Assembly: GCA_035772735.1 (NCBI GenBank)
Contig: JASDFA010000016.1
Location: forward strand, 136,288,501 to 136,352,500
Origin: Datura wrightii
Lineage: Eukaryota; Streptophyta; Magnoliopsida; Solanales; Solanaceae
Direction of reading: 5' to 3'
DNA length: 64,000 nucleotides
Positions 43,319 through 53,820 of this stretch are shown here, in pieces. The notes under the pieces are model-generated. The model made no database searches and had not been told where the DNA came from. It saw only the letters and a program-made list of their open reading frames with translations. Each line of letters begins with the position of its first letter. Positions within the stretch are counted from its first letter, which is position 1. Position numbers and translations under genes: made by a program.

Positions 43319-45602
43319 TGTAATACCCCGAAAGTGTCTAAGACTAGACCCGGAAGTATCTGTAATACCCCAGAACGGATGACCAAATGGATCATTGGTC
43401 CAACCAACGACCCATGGGAAGTAGTTGTGAGAAGGTTGTCCTGGTAATAGTGGGAAGTAACGAGCGAAGTAACCGACTCATTGTTCGTTACAATGAGTCA
43501 TCGTGTGAAGTCGTGGTGCGAACTGGTCCTCAACTTAAAGAGAAGTAACGACTCATCCCACGACCTATCTTGAGGAGTAACAGGTCGTGGTCACTAGTCG
43601 TGGGAAGAAATATCAACATTCTCCAATCATGTAAGGGAAGGCAACCACGACTCGTCGGAGGAAGTAACGAGTCGTGGTGAGACTCGTGGGGAAGATTGGT
43701 GCAGGTCAGGACAGGGGAGCAATGGATGACTTAACGGGTCATCATTTGGAACAACGACTCATCCTGTCAGGTCGTGGGAAGGAATCTGAAGGTGTGAAAT
43801 GATCAGTGGATCCAACAGCTCGATACCACGAGTCGTGGTATCATGTAATGACTTATGGGACCATCCGTTGGTTCACTCAGTGCAGAATTTTCAGGGATTT
43901 CATTAAGGATATTTTCATCATTCTTAAGTCCTAGGGACCTAAACTATGTTGTTTAAGACTCGAAAATCAGTGTTTATTGAGGGTAAAACCCACCCTAGCC
44001 TTATTCATTTTCATGTACGCAAAAGTTAAGGGATTAAGGAGGTGATTAAGCTTGTTCTTCAAGGTTTTCTTCAAATTTTCCATTTAGGCTTTCAGGGAGT
44101 GGTGAGATTTGATTTTCCCAAGGTATGTAGGGTTATGAATAGGTGAATCCTTTCACACCCATGCCCAATTTCTTTCAGTTCATGGGATTTCCTATCTAAA
44201 TTCTATGTATTTTTTACCCAATGCATGAAATTTTAATTTCTCTACATGGGCTTGATCTAATTGAGTTACTATGATGGAATTACAAATTATGGGCATGTTT
44301 TATGTTGTTTTTCATTACAAATCATGTTTCAAGTTTTACAAATTAAAATACCCATTTATTAAGAGTTCATAAAAGTCAAGGTTTATGATAAATATTCATA
44401 TATGATGAATTATTGATGATGAAAAGCATGTTTTTAAGTTACCCATGTTTATAATCATGTGTTCCAATGAATTGAGTATTTTCAAGCATGGTAAAGTATT
44501 GGGAAATGCCCACATGTTCAAGAATGATCTACGACTTATAAAATGGATCTCATGATTTATTGATTTATGATGTTGGCCTACTAAAGGGCCCTTGATTCTT
44601 GTCTAATCATGTATTTAATGGGGATCAATGATGAAAATGTTTATTTTCCATGAATCTCAATGAATGATGTTATTTATTTACATACGAGCCTAATGTGTGC
44701 ATGTTTTTGGGAGCAATTCTAGCATCGAGAAACCCAGCGTTTAAAGAACTACGCCAGTGTCTCATAACTACGTACCACCCTAGGTTTATATTGATGCATT
44801 ACAATGTTATTGATCCCCTCTTTCATGATATCACATAATGCACGTCCCTTGCCTGGAAAGCCAGGGGCGACTCTACCCACTTGAATGAGATAGTTAGGAC
44901 ATAATGTATGGCTCTATCATGATGGTGTCAGTTATGACGAGTCCTCCCATTGTGCCACATATTTTATGAATTTTTATTTTTATGTTATTTGGCTCAAGTG
45001 ATAATTTAATGAAGTTTCTCTTATGATTATGATAATGAACGGATTACAAACGATTTGAAAATCTTGAGCCTTATATTATCTTATGATATTTATGATACTA
45101 GTGTGTTGTTCCACTCATATGATGATTTATGAGGTTTTATGTATTTTTAAATATCTGTTTTACTAACTTTGCATACTCGGTATATTCCACGTACTGACTG
45201 CATACTCTATGCTGTATCGTTTTATGATACAGACTTCGATCATTAGGAGTTCATCTCAGAGTTTAGCATCAAGCTTGTAGTGAGTCCTCATTCTCCAAGG
45301 ACCATTTGTTTCAGACATTGATGTTTCTTTTAGTTTTTTGTCTTTGTCGGGTTAGTTGGGGATGTTGTCCCATCAGCCCATCAGATACGTTAGAGGCTTT
45401 CAGACTATACGTAGTACTCAGCTGTTATATATGTAGTACATTTCGCTTATCATGTTATGTTATGTTTATGCATCCGCTATATCAATAATTTAAGTATTCC
45501 ACTTTAATGATATGAATGTTCATGCCATGGGTTGACTTGGAGTATCTCGGGGCTCCTTGTCCTGTGTTATGATCCGGGTCTATGTTCAGGTCATGAAAAA
45601 TT
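43319..45602 (+). mobile_element. 5' LTR of C
   Basis: It starts TGTAATACCCCG and ends just before the PBS. The palindrome array lies at 43370-43880, with a CTAAACTATGTTG block, a donor-like AAGGTATGTAGG (GT at 44123) and a stem-loop at 45212-45232. Compared with the 3' LTR, its first ~60 bp are altered: an 18-bp word spanning the TSD and LTR start is repeated 42 bp further on (43312-43329 and 43354-43371), replacing U3 sequence. Confidence 0.9.
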
Positions 45603-45614
45603 TGGTATCAGAGC
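45603..45614 (+). other. Primer-binding site of C
   Basis: TGGTATCAGAGC is a perfect complement of the plant initiator-Met tRNA 3' end. It abuts the 5' LTR. Confidence 0.95.
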
Positions 45615-45806
45615 AATAGGTTTAAAAGTATCCTAGGATATCTGAAACCCGCATTAAGTAGTCTTTTTCATGGGTATGAAACGCTCCACACTTATGAAAA
45701 AGAGGCTACGAGACGTTTAGGAAATCTTCCCTTCTTTCATGATATATGTCGTGTGATGAAATGTCTCTCTATCCTTCTAATTCGTGCTATTCACGATTGC
45801 ATAATC

Positions 45807-47010
45807 ATGGCTCCCTAAATAATGAATAGTAGGAATAATGGAAATGGAGACGGCCATGAGGATGGCATCAGGGATGGGCACCAGTAGGCCCCACTAGTTC
45901 AAGAGCACCAGGTACAGGAGCCGGTTGCCCTTACTGAGTTTCGGGAAGCCATTCAGATGCTCGCGCAAGCCTTGACTGCTCAGGTCAATCAATAGGCAGT
46001 TGCGCATGTTCCGCAAAATGGCAATGCAGCAGCGGCTCGAGTCAGGGACTTTTTGAGAATCAACCCGCTAGAGTTCCTTGGGTCAAAAGTAGATGAGGAC
46101 TCGCATGAGTTTATAGATAAGATTGTGAAGATCACCCAAGTCATAGGGGTGAATAGAGTTGAGTGCGCGGAGTTTGCCTCGTACCTGTTGAAAGGGGTCA
46201 CACACATTTGGTTTCGCCAATGGAGATATAGTACGACCGTTGGGGCAGGCACGGTCACATGGGAGGGGCTCCATGTTGCATTCTTGGATCAATTCTTCCC
46301 TCGTGAGATGAGGGAGCTGAAGGCAGTTGAGTTTGTAAATCTGAAGCAGGGGAGGATGACGATACAAGAGTATGCTCTTGAGTTCACTCGCTTGTCAAAG
46401 TATGCCCCAGAGTTAGTGGTTGATTAGAGGGCATGTGTGAGTCAATTTTTTCATGGTGTGGCGGGCTATTTAAACAAAGATTACAGGACTGCTATGCTCC
46501 ACCAGGACATGGATTTCCCTTGGATAGTTTTGTATTCCCAGCAGATGGAGGCGGCTCATGCGAGGGAGAGAGAGGCCAAACTTGGACAGATAGCCATGGG
46601 TTTACTCATCAGAGGTCCAGCGGTGGTCACCTCCCTCAGCTTCAGCAGAGGTCACTAGCTCTAGCACCATCATCAGCTAGTGTTCCACCTAGACCCAAGG
46701 GTGATCAGAGGAGCAGGGCTTCAGGATCGAGGGACCAGAGGGGCACGCAGGTAGAGCACACCTCTCCAGCCTGCAGGAAGTGTGGCAAGAGTCATGCATG
46801 GAAGTGCTTGCTCAGCTCAGATGTTAGTTATGGGTATGGTAGATCCGGACATATGCGCCGAGCGTGTCCATTTGCTAGACAGGATGATGATAGAGGCTGT
46901 GCTCAAATTACAAGGTTAGCAGCAGCTCCAGCACGTTTAGCCCCACAGGGGGCATCTACTAGTGGGGGTGGCAGACAGCGCCAAAAAAGATTCTATGCCC
47001 GTGCCTTGTG
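45807..47010 (+). pseudogene. gag: Gag pseudogene of C
   Basis: An ATG at 45807 begins a frame that matches chromovirus Gag. After an N-terminal Gln-rich part come the capsid motifs FLGSKVDEDSHEFIDKI (46077-46125), DQFFPREMRELKAVEF (46287-46335) and YALEFTRLSKYAPELVVD (46371-46424). In-frame stops lie at 45816, 45885, 45993 and 46425, three of them TAG at positions where relatives have Gln. A frameshift near 46640 moves the basic and zinc-finger tail to another frame. The first finger reads CRKCGKSHAWKC. In the second, both leading Cys are lost (SYGYGRSGHMRRAC). Gag would build the particle; this one is dead. Confidence 0.9.
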
Positions 47011-47019
47011 TTAGGAGTA

Positions 47020-47702
47020 GGAGACTTCATCGGATGTGGTTACTGGTATGTTACGAGTGTTTCACCTTGATTTTTATGCTTTGTTAGATCCAGGGGATAC
47101 TTTGTCATTTGTGACACCTTATATTGCTAGAGCTTTGGAGTTAGTCCTAAAATTCTATCAGAACCATTTTCAATTTCTACTTCTGTTGGGGATTCGGTTG
47201 TAGCTAGTCGGGTGTATAGAAGATGTCCAATCACTATATTGCGTAAAGTCACCTCCGCAGACCTTGTAGAGTTAGCCATCACTGATTTTGATATTATTCT
47301 TGGCATGGATTAGTTGTATACGCGTTATGCTTCTATTAATTGTAGAACCCATGTGGTGGAGTTCCGCTTTCCAGGTGAGTCAGTCTTGGAGTGGAGAGTA
47401 GTTCGGTTGTGCTTGTAGGTCGTTTTATTTCCTATCTTAAGGACAGGAAGATGATTTCCAAGGGTTGTATGTATCATATAGTTAGGGTTAAGGATGTTGA
47501 GTCGGAGACCCCAACTATCCAGTCAGTTTCGATTGTGCGTGAGTACCCAGAAGTATTCTCTGATGATTTAACAGGTGTTCCTCCCAAGAGGGAAATTGAT
47601 TTTGGTATTGACCTTCTTTTCGACACGCAACCTATATCTATCCCTCCCTACAAAATGGCTCCAGCTGAGCTAAAAGAGTTGAAGGAGCAGTTGAAGGACC
47701 TG
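47020..47702 (+). pseudogene. Protease and N-terminal RT of C (interrupted by Q)
   Basis: About 47040-47390 encodes a retropepsin-like protease: LDFYALLDPGDTLSFVTPYI with active-site D-P-G, then ILGMD followed by a stop at 47311 where Trp is usual. After a frame change the linker REYPEVFSDDLTGVPPKREI (47550-47610) and the RT N-terminus PPYKMAPAELKELKEQLKDL are in one frame (47391-47702). RT stops at the ACCTG target (47698-47702) where Q inserted and continues at 55383. Confidence 0.9.
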
Positions 47703-49260
47703 TTATCTTGGGCATAATTATGTGCCCAAGTGCTATTTTATAACTTAATTAAGTCATGTTTGTCAATTAAATTAATTATATTATCATGTGATTTCTATTA
47801 ATTATGTGTATAAACTAACCAACATGATTAGTCCTTATTTTGTAGGTGTGAAATGCATGTGAGGGACTAAAATGTGATGGTTGAAGCAAAGGAATGAAGT
47901 TCGGACTTGATGGCAAATGAAGGCAACATGGCAGGCCAAAGGGAAGGCTGGCCGCACTAGGCAACGTGCCACGCTGTGCATGTGCTGCGCCCAGCGTAAT
48001 GCAACGCCAAGGATGCGCGCATGAGGATGTCAATCCAGTGGCCCTGTGCGATGGCAACGTGCCACGACAGGCGCATGGCATGACTAGCAGCGTGCCACGT
48101 CAGGCGACGCGCAGGTACCTAGCGCAAGACTTGCCGAGAAGACACGTTCCAGTAGCTGTTTGCGTTTGCTCCGTGACATGGAGGAAAATCTCCGTGACAG
48201 CCTCCGTGACACGGAGCTATTCCACCATAGGCCAAATTTTGCATTTGTTCATCTTAGTATAAATTGAACCCTTAGCTTCTAAAATCATTTGTCACGAAAT
48301 ATTTTCTGAAAATCATAGAGGAGCGATGGGTGAAGTGAAGAAATCACCTAGGGTTCACTAATTTTAATTCTCTTTTACCTATTCTTGTAAGTACTCTATT
48401 TTAACGAAGGTTTTAAGTTATTGTACGAACATGAGTGGCTAAAACCCTAGGGTTGAGGCCACGTGATATGATTGTAATGCATGAATTCATTTTGGTTTGA
48501 GTTGTTAGTTGTTGTTTTGTCTTACATTCTTTATTATGGTTGTTTTTATGCTTGATCACCATGAAAACATACATTTTAAGCTAGGTAAAAGCTTGAAAGA
48601 GTAACCCTAGGCAAGAACATAGGAATGTAGGGAGCAAGTTCTTATCTTTCGATATGATTCGCAATTAGGATAAATAATATACCTAAATTGCCTTGCTTGG
48701 TTGATAAAACGGGATGATAGCAATACACCGGCTTAGAATTGTCACTCCACCACTCATAGAAGTAGTTGTGAAGCTAAGTTAGGTTAAATGATTAGAGGTA
48801 CGAAAGTCCCTAATCAAGAGCACAAACCCCATAAACCACATCCGCATAGTTGAATTGCCCAGGAACAGGATGTCACATCCCTGCTCAACGATGTAGTTGT
48901 GAGGCTAGTTTTTCGTGTTTAGAGGATCGAGAGACCATGAACATCGCATTTCCAACTATGTGAGACAACAATTGATAATTTCATAAGTGAACCATTACGA
49001 AGTGTACCATTGCATAATTATTAGGCCTTAACTCTAGTTGCTTCTTATATCATTTCTAGATTGTTTTGTGACCACCCCTAGACTTTATTATAATTTCCCA
49101 AAACTTTGATAATCAACACTTGTGAAGTAAATTTTAACACTTGAACTTGAATATTTGCTGAATTGGTTCAGTCCCTGTGGGTTCGACATTCGGCTCTAAA
49201 AAGGGCCACTGTATTACTTGTACGACCACGTGCGCTTGCGCATGCGCCAGAGCACAAGAA
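47703..49260 (+). mobile_element. 5' LTR of Q
   Basis: It begins TTATCTTGGGC (decayed from TGATATTGGGC of the 3' copy) and ends ACAAGAA just before the PBS spacer. The hairpin CTTGGGCA/TGCCCAAG lies at 47707-47730, the GC-rich array of CGTGCCACG and CTCCGTGACA words at 47940-48225, and the TATA-like AGTATAAATTG at about 48257. It is transcriptionally arranged like the other Athila LTRs of the window. Confidence 0.92.
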
Positions 49261-49266
49261 AGTTTT

Positions 49267-49284
49267 TGGCGCCGTTGCTGGGGA
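49267..49284 (+). other. Primer-binding site of Q (Asp-tRNA type)
   Basis: TGGCGCCGTTGCTGGGGA differs by one base from the complement of plant tRNA-Asp(GTC) 3' end. It lies six bases after the LTR, as in L and S5. Confidence 0.92.
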
Positions 49285-49539
49285 CTAGAGAAGTTTAGTG
49301 AATTTTTCTATTTTTGTGTGATTTTTAAATTTCCTTAAGTGTTGAGAAACTTTGTCTTAGTTTGCTATATTGCAGGTGATAGGTTGTCCTTGTAGAACTG
49401 GCAAGGAATAGAGAGCTGGTGGAACCATTGTTGGAATCTGAACGACAAGTGCATCTACTCAGGAGGGAAGCTCTAGAGTGAAAGCTAAAGAGACTTCAGG
49501 AGTGGTTACAAAATCACCCACCAGCAGGGCAAGCATAGT

Positions 49540-50920
49540 TGTTACTTGAAACCATGGCAACCCAACAAGTTCGCGAAGTGGCAGTCCCATTAGCGACAAA
49601 TGTGACCTCTAGTATCCGTAAACCAGAGCCTAGAGGGAACTTTGAATTGAAACAAACTATGGTGCAGCTGTTATCTAGTGTCCAGTTCACTGGGTTGACT
49701 CATGAGGAGCCACAACAGCACTTACAGAACTTCTTGGAGATCAGTGACAACCTTCGTCCCCACCAGAGCGTCAACTGATTATGTCCGATTCAAACTCTTT
49801 CCATTTTCATTATTGGGAGGGGCAAAGAGGTGGTTGAAGGATGAGCTACCTAATTCCATTACTTCTTGAGAGAACTTAGCGGAGAAGTTCCTCATCAGAT
49901 TCTTTCCTTCAGGGAAGACTGCCAAACTCAGCAGTGAAATATTAAGCTTCAAGCAGAGGCTAGAGGAGAACTTATATTTGGCTTGGTAGAGATTCAAATC
50001 ACTATTGAGAGACTGCCCCCATCACCAGCGGTCTAATGAAGTGTTAGCCCATACCTTTGTGTAAAGTCTAGACCCACACACCAAAATTTTGCTAGACTCT
50101 ACATCAGGAGGGCAAGCATTGGAGAAGACCTATGATGAGCTGTATACTTTGTTGAATAGGATTGCTTAGGGAAATCTAGAGTGGCACAGCGAGTCATCGA
50201 GAGGGGCAGGAAAGAGAACAACAGGGCTAATAGAGGTGGATGGTGTCAATGCCTTGGTGGCACAGCTAGTATCATTTCAGCATTAGATGATGACTTAATT
50301 CAATAAACTAAGTATGAACCAACAGCAGGGACAGGTGAATGCAGTTCAACAGGCTCCTAGTTGGTGTGAAATCTGCATTAATAATGGGCACAATGCAGAA
50401 TCTTGGGGGGCCAATCCTGAATCTGTCAATTTTGTTGGGAATGTTTAGAGAAACAATCAGAATTTTGGGAACAATTACAACAAGAATTGGCAGAGCCACC
50501 TGAATTTTTCTTGGGGTGGAAATCAAAGTCAAAGCTACCAGCAACCTCAGTAGAGCAGCATCAGCAACAGAACAGGCAGAATGGTGGCCAGTTGAGCAGC
50601 AACATTGAGGAGACGTTGCAGAAGATTATGGCAACACAGACCCAACTAGCAGAGAATCAGGCGAGGATGGCATCAGATTTGAAAAATAAGCAGTTGGCCA
50701 CCTGCAATCTAGAGAAGAAGATGGGTCAAATAGAAGATGCTCAGCACACCAGACCTCAGGGAGGGTTACCCAGTGACACAGATACAAATGCCCGACAGGT
50801 CAATGCCATCAGTCTGAGGAGTGGCAGGCAATTGGCTGATGCACCATCGAAAGAGAAGAGAAATGAGGTGCAATCGGAGTTTGTTAGAAAAGGACCATCC
50901 ACTGACAAGGGATATAATTA
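49540..50920 (+). pseudogene. gag: Athila-like gag pseudogene (element Q)
   Basis: The order is: RGNFELKQTMVQLLSSVQFTG (49632-49695; only key residues noted), EEPQQHLQNFLEI, a frameshift near 49775, KLFPFSLLGGAKRWLKDELP (about 49794-49850), a FPSGKTAKL motif, a GVNALVAQL region (about 50245) and a knuckle CEICINNGHNAESW whose final Cys is Trp. The Asn/Gln-rich tail is open at 50487-50921. Stops are largely TAG at Gln/Trp positions. The frame leads into the protease with small frame changes. Confidence 0.88.
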
Positions 50921-51062
50921 GAGTGTCGTGCAACAAAATACACAATCATCATTGCAGCCAGCATAGATACCACCACCACCATTCCCGAAAAGACTCAAAA
51001 AGAGCAAGGAGGAGGAATGCTTTATAAAGTTCTTTGATATTTCCAAAGAACTTCACATAAAT

Positions 51063-51857
51063 TTGCCTTTTCTTGATGTTTTGCAGGGAATTCCCAAGTT
51101 CGCTAAGTACTTGAAAGATGTGGTGGCCAACAAAGTCATATTGGTGGATGTTCAAATAGTGGAACTGATTGAGGAGTGCAGCCACATGGTAATGAGCAAG
51201 ATATCGAAAAAGCTCAATGACCTAGGGAGTTTTACCCTCCCCATACAAATTGATAAAGCTGAGGTGATAAGAGCTCTATGTGATTTAGGGGCAGAAGTGA
51301 ACCTGATTCCCCTATCTTTGTTTAACACCTTGGGGTTAGCACAACCGAGACCAACAGGAATGATGCTGCAGCTGGCAGACAAGTCTCAAGTGGAACCAAA
51401 TGGAATAATAGAGGACCTTCTCATCAAAGTGGGTAAGTTCATTATACCCGCTGACTTCATCATACTTGATTTTAAAGTTGATGATAAGGTACCCCTGATC
51501 TTGGGACGACCTTTCTTGGTCACCGGAGAAGAAATTATCAATGTAAGAGCAGGGACCCTAAAAATGAAGGTCGATGATGAAGAAGAACTCTTCTTGGTCT
51601 ACCAAGATATTAATCCACCCACACACTACAGAGACCTTTGTAAGGTTAGTGTGTTGTTAGAGGCTAAGTGTGGGGTGACAAATTCCATAGGTCCACAGCC
51701 ACAGAAGATGATTACTTTTCATCTTGAATCTGATGGAGGGTTTCAGTTAGAAAAGAAGTGGGAAGAAGAGAGGGACAGGGTGGAGGCTGTTCCCTCGAAA
51801 AATAAAAAGAGAAGAAGATGGTTCTCGAAATGGAATAGTTGTTTGAGGAGGTCCTGA
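51063..51857 (+). CDS. Gag C-terminus and Athila-like aspartic protease, open frame (element Q)
   Basis: This is the longest intact frame of the window (264 codons). Residues 1-40 are the linker (IPKFAKYLKDVV). A retropepsin-like protease follows at about residues 50-185: FTLPIQ, catalytic CDLGAEVNLIPLSLF (active Asp codon at 51282), LQLADKS, and the PLILGRPFL motif near residue 155 that shapes the second half of the fold. A Lys/Arg-rich tail ends at the stop. The frame is entered by frameshift from gag in this copy, so the ATG at 51063 is only the first Met of an open region, not a proven start. The enzyme would cleave Gag in particles. No RT follows. Confidence 0.8.
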   Translation: MPFLDVLQGIPKFAKYLKDVVANKVILVDVQIVELIEECSHMVMSKISKKLNDLGSFTLPIQIDKAEVIRALCDLGAEVNLIPLSLFNTLGLAQPRPTGMMLQLADKSQVEPNGIIEDLLIKVGKFIIPADFIILDFKVDDKVPLILGRPFLVTGEEIINVRAGTLKMKVDDEEELFLVYQDINPPTHYRDLCKVSVLLEAKCGVTNSIGPQPQKMITFHLESDGGFQLEKKWEEERDRVEAVPSKNKKRRRWFSKWNSCLRRS

Positions 51858-53820
51858 AAAGGATAGTCCATGCCGTGCCGCGACGTAAAATTAGGCGCTG
51901 CTTGGGAGGCATCTCAAGGGTACCACAGGTACAATTTTATTTTTTTTCTTTGTATTGATTTTGTTTATTTTCATCTTGTTGTTGTTTTTGGTGGTGAATT
52001 AAGCATAGATAGAGGGGAAGTCTAAGTACCCTTGCAAGAGGAAGCTAAGAAGCATGAGACAGGAAAAATGTGTGGTTGACAACCCACTTGTACAAAAATG
52101 AAGAAAAACATGCGGTAGCTAGCCCTAGAGGCCTCAGGGAGTATTTCTCACCCTTTTTGAATCCTAATTTGATGCTTTGGGGGACATAGCATATTTTAAG
52201 TGTGAGATGAGGAAAATTTCAAAATTTTTTGCTTAATGATTTTGGGATGGAATCAGTGCTTTGTAAGGTATGGTTGATGAAATTTTTTTGAGTTGAGCAT
52301 GATTCATCCACCTGTTGGTTTTTCTTTTTGGTTCTTTTCCGATTGGGGGGGGGGCACTTTGAAATGATGAATACAATTTTTCCTTGTCTGTACATAGCTA
52401 TTTTAGTCATAGTTAGGGACTGTTCCCGATGATGGATGGATGACGACCGTCTTGAGGAAAAATTAGTCAATAGGTATTTACTTGTGAACCCGTAGTTAAT
52501 TGATAGCTTGATGTTCTTGTTATGTGCTATGTATGATTGTGTGATGCAACTGTTGCAAATTTTGAAGCATGTGAGTAGTTGTATAACTCTTCTTGAGACA
52601 CCTAAGCTCTTGGATATGACTCGATGTGCTTAAAGCTGAATTTTGCATTCTTGTGATTAGCTGAGTAAGAGTCTGCTAAATTTGTCTTTAATTGAGCATG
52701 TGTTGTGAGTGTAAAGATTTTGAATATTCCATGCTATTGGGTAGTGTCTAGAACTTGCTTGGTGTGTATACAAAATGAAGTTAGGGATGTCAATTATAGG
52801 AGATGATTTAGGCCTTTCTTTGAATGAGCCTAATATTAATCCCTTACTTTACCTACCTTGAATGTCTGATCCTAGTTAGCCCCATTGAGCCTTTAGCCTA
52901 TTCTTTGCTAGCCACAAAATGAGTTTAATCCTTTCTTTTCATTAGCCTTTACTTTGATCCAAAACTCCTAAGCGCTTATGTGAAATTGGAAAGAAGTTGA
53001 GGAGTGAGAAGTGAAATAAGAAGGAAAATAGTAGTTGTGGGAGTTGAAGAGAAGAATAGAGGTGCATTTGTTTAATAATGAATAAGAGTTAGTAGGGAGT
53101 AAAAGAAGAAAAGAGCGAAAAAGAAAATCAAAGAAAATTTCTCAAGTACTCCGTACTACCAACTTAAGTGTGCATAATGAAATGGGGAAACAAAAGAGGA
53201 AATGGGAGTTGAAAAGTATAAAGGTGAAGTAGGAGGATGGAAATTCCTAATGGAAGTGTGGTAGATTAAAGCGCTTAGGGAAGATAGTCACTATTGCTAG
53301 CCATAATAGTATCTACCCGCCCTTAGCTTACATTACAACCCATTAAGTCCTACATGATCTTACTTTCGAACATTCTTAAATTAGTGGAGTAAAACACTAA
53401 AGGCAAGCTTATGGGTCAATACACGTGGCATGTGAATTCTTTGTGAGAGTGATCTTATCTCTTATGCATAGACCCATACATGTTCTAAGTTTGAAGAATC
53501 ATGAGTGAGAAATGGGTAACTCTCTTGCTGTGAGGGCACATGTTTAATGAAGGATAAAATTCATGTTGGATTTCTTGATCAGTTAATTAGCATGAGTTTG
53601 TTGAGATTGAGAGTCCATTCTTGAGGTTAGGAAGTCTTAACATAGTTATATTTGATTTTAATGGTTATATCTTGCATGCTATATCTTTAACTTGCATCTA
53701 AAACAATCGTGGCAGCATAACTTGAGTTATCTTTGCTTCAATTAGCTATATGAGAGTCTTCATGTGCATGAGATGTAAAAGAGTTGTTCGAGGATGAATA
53801 AGGCTTTAAGTGTGGGGTAG
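51858..53820 (+). other. Non-coding 3' spacer and polypurine tract of Q
   Basis: It begins with TTAGGCGCTGCTTGGGAGGCATC, matching the end of the coding part in L. It has a T-rich stretch, a G-run (about 52347), a purine-rich zone (about 52980-53240) and ends AAGTGTGGGGTAG (53808-53820), the likely polypurine tract directly before the 3' LTR. No env-like or other frame with domain features is seen. Confidence 0.8.

Noticed and set aside
45306..45488. Short Cys-rich hydrophobic frames repeated at 45.3 and 60.4 kb
   Set aside because: They are equivalent positions in the two LTRs of C, within the conserved hairpin zone; repetition comes from the LTR pair, not from a gene.
49267..49284. A tRNA gene fragment
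   Set aside because: It matches only the 3' end complement of tRNA-Asp directly after an LTR, which is a primer-binding site.
51858..53820. An env-like open reading frame between the coding region and 3' LTR of Q (reported in some Athila elements)
   Set aside because: No long frame, signal peptide or membrane segment could be read in the spacer.
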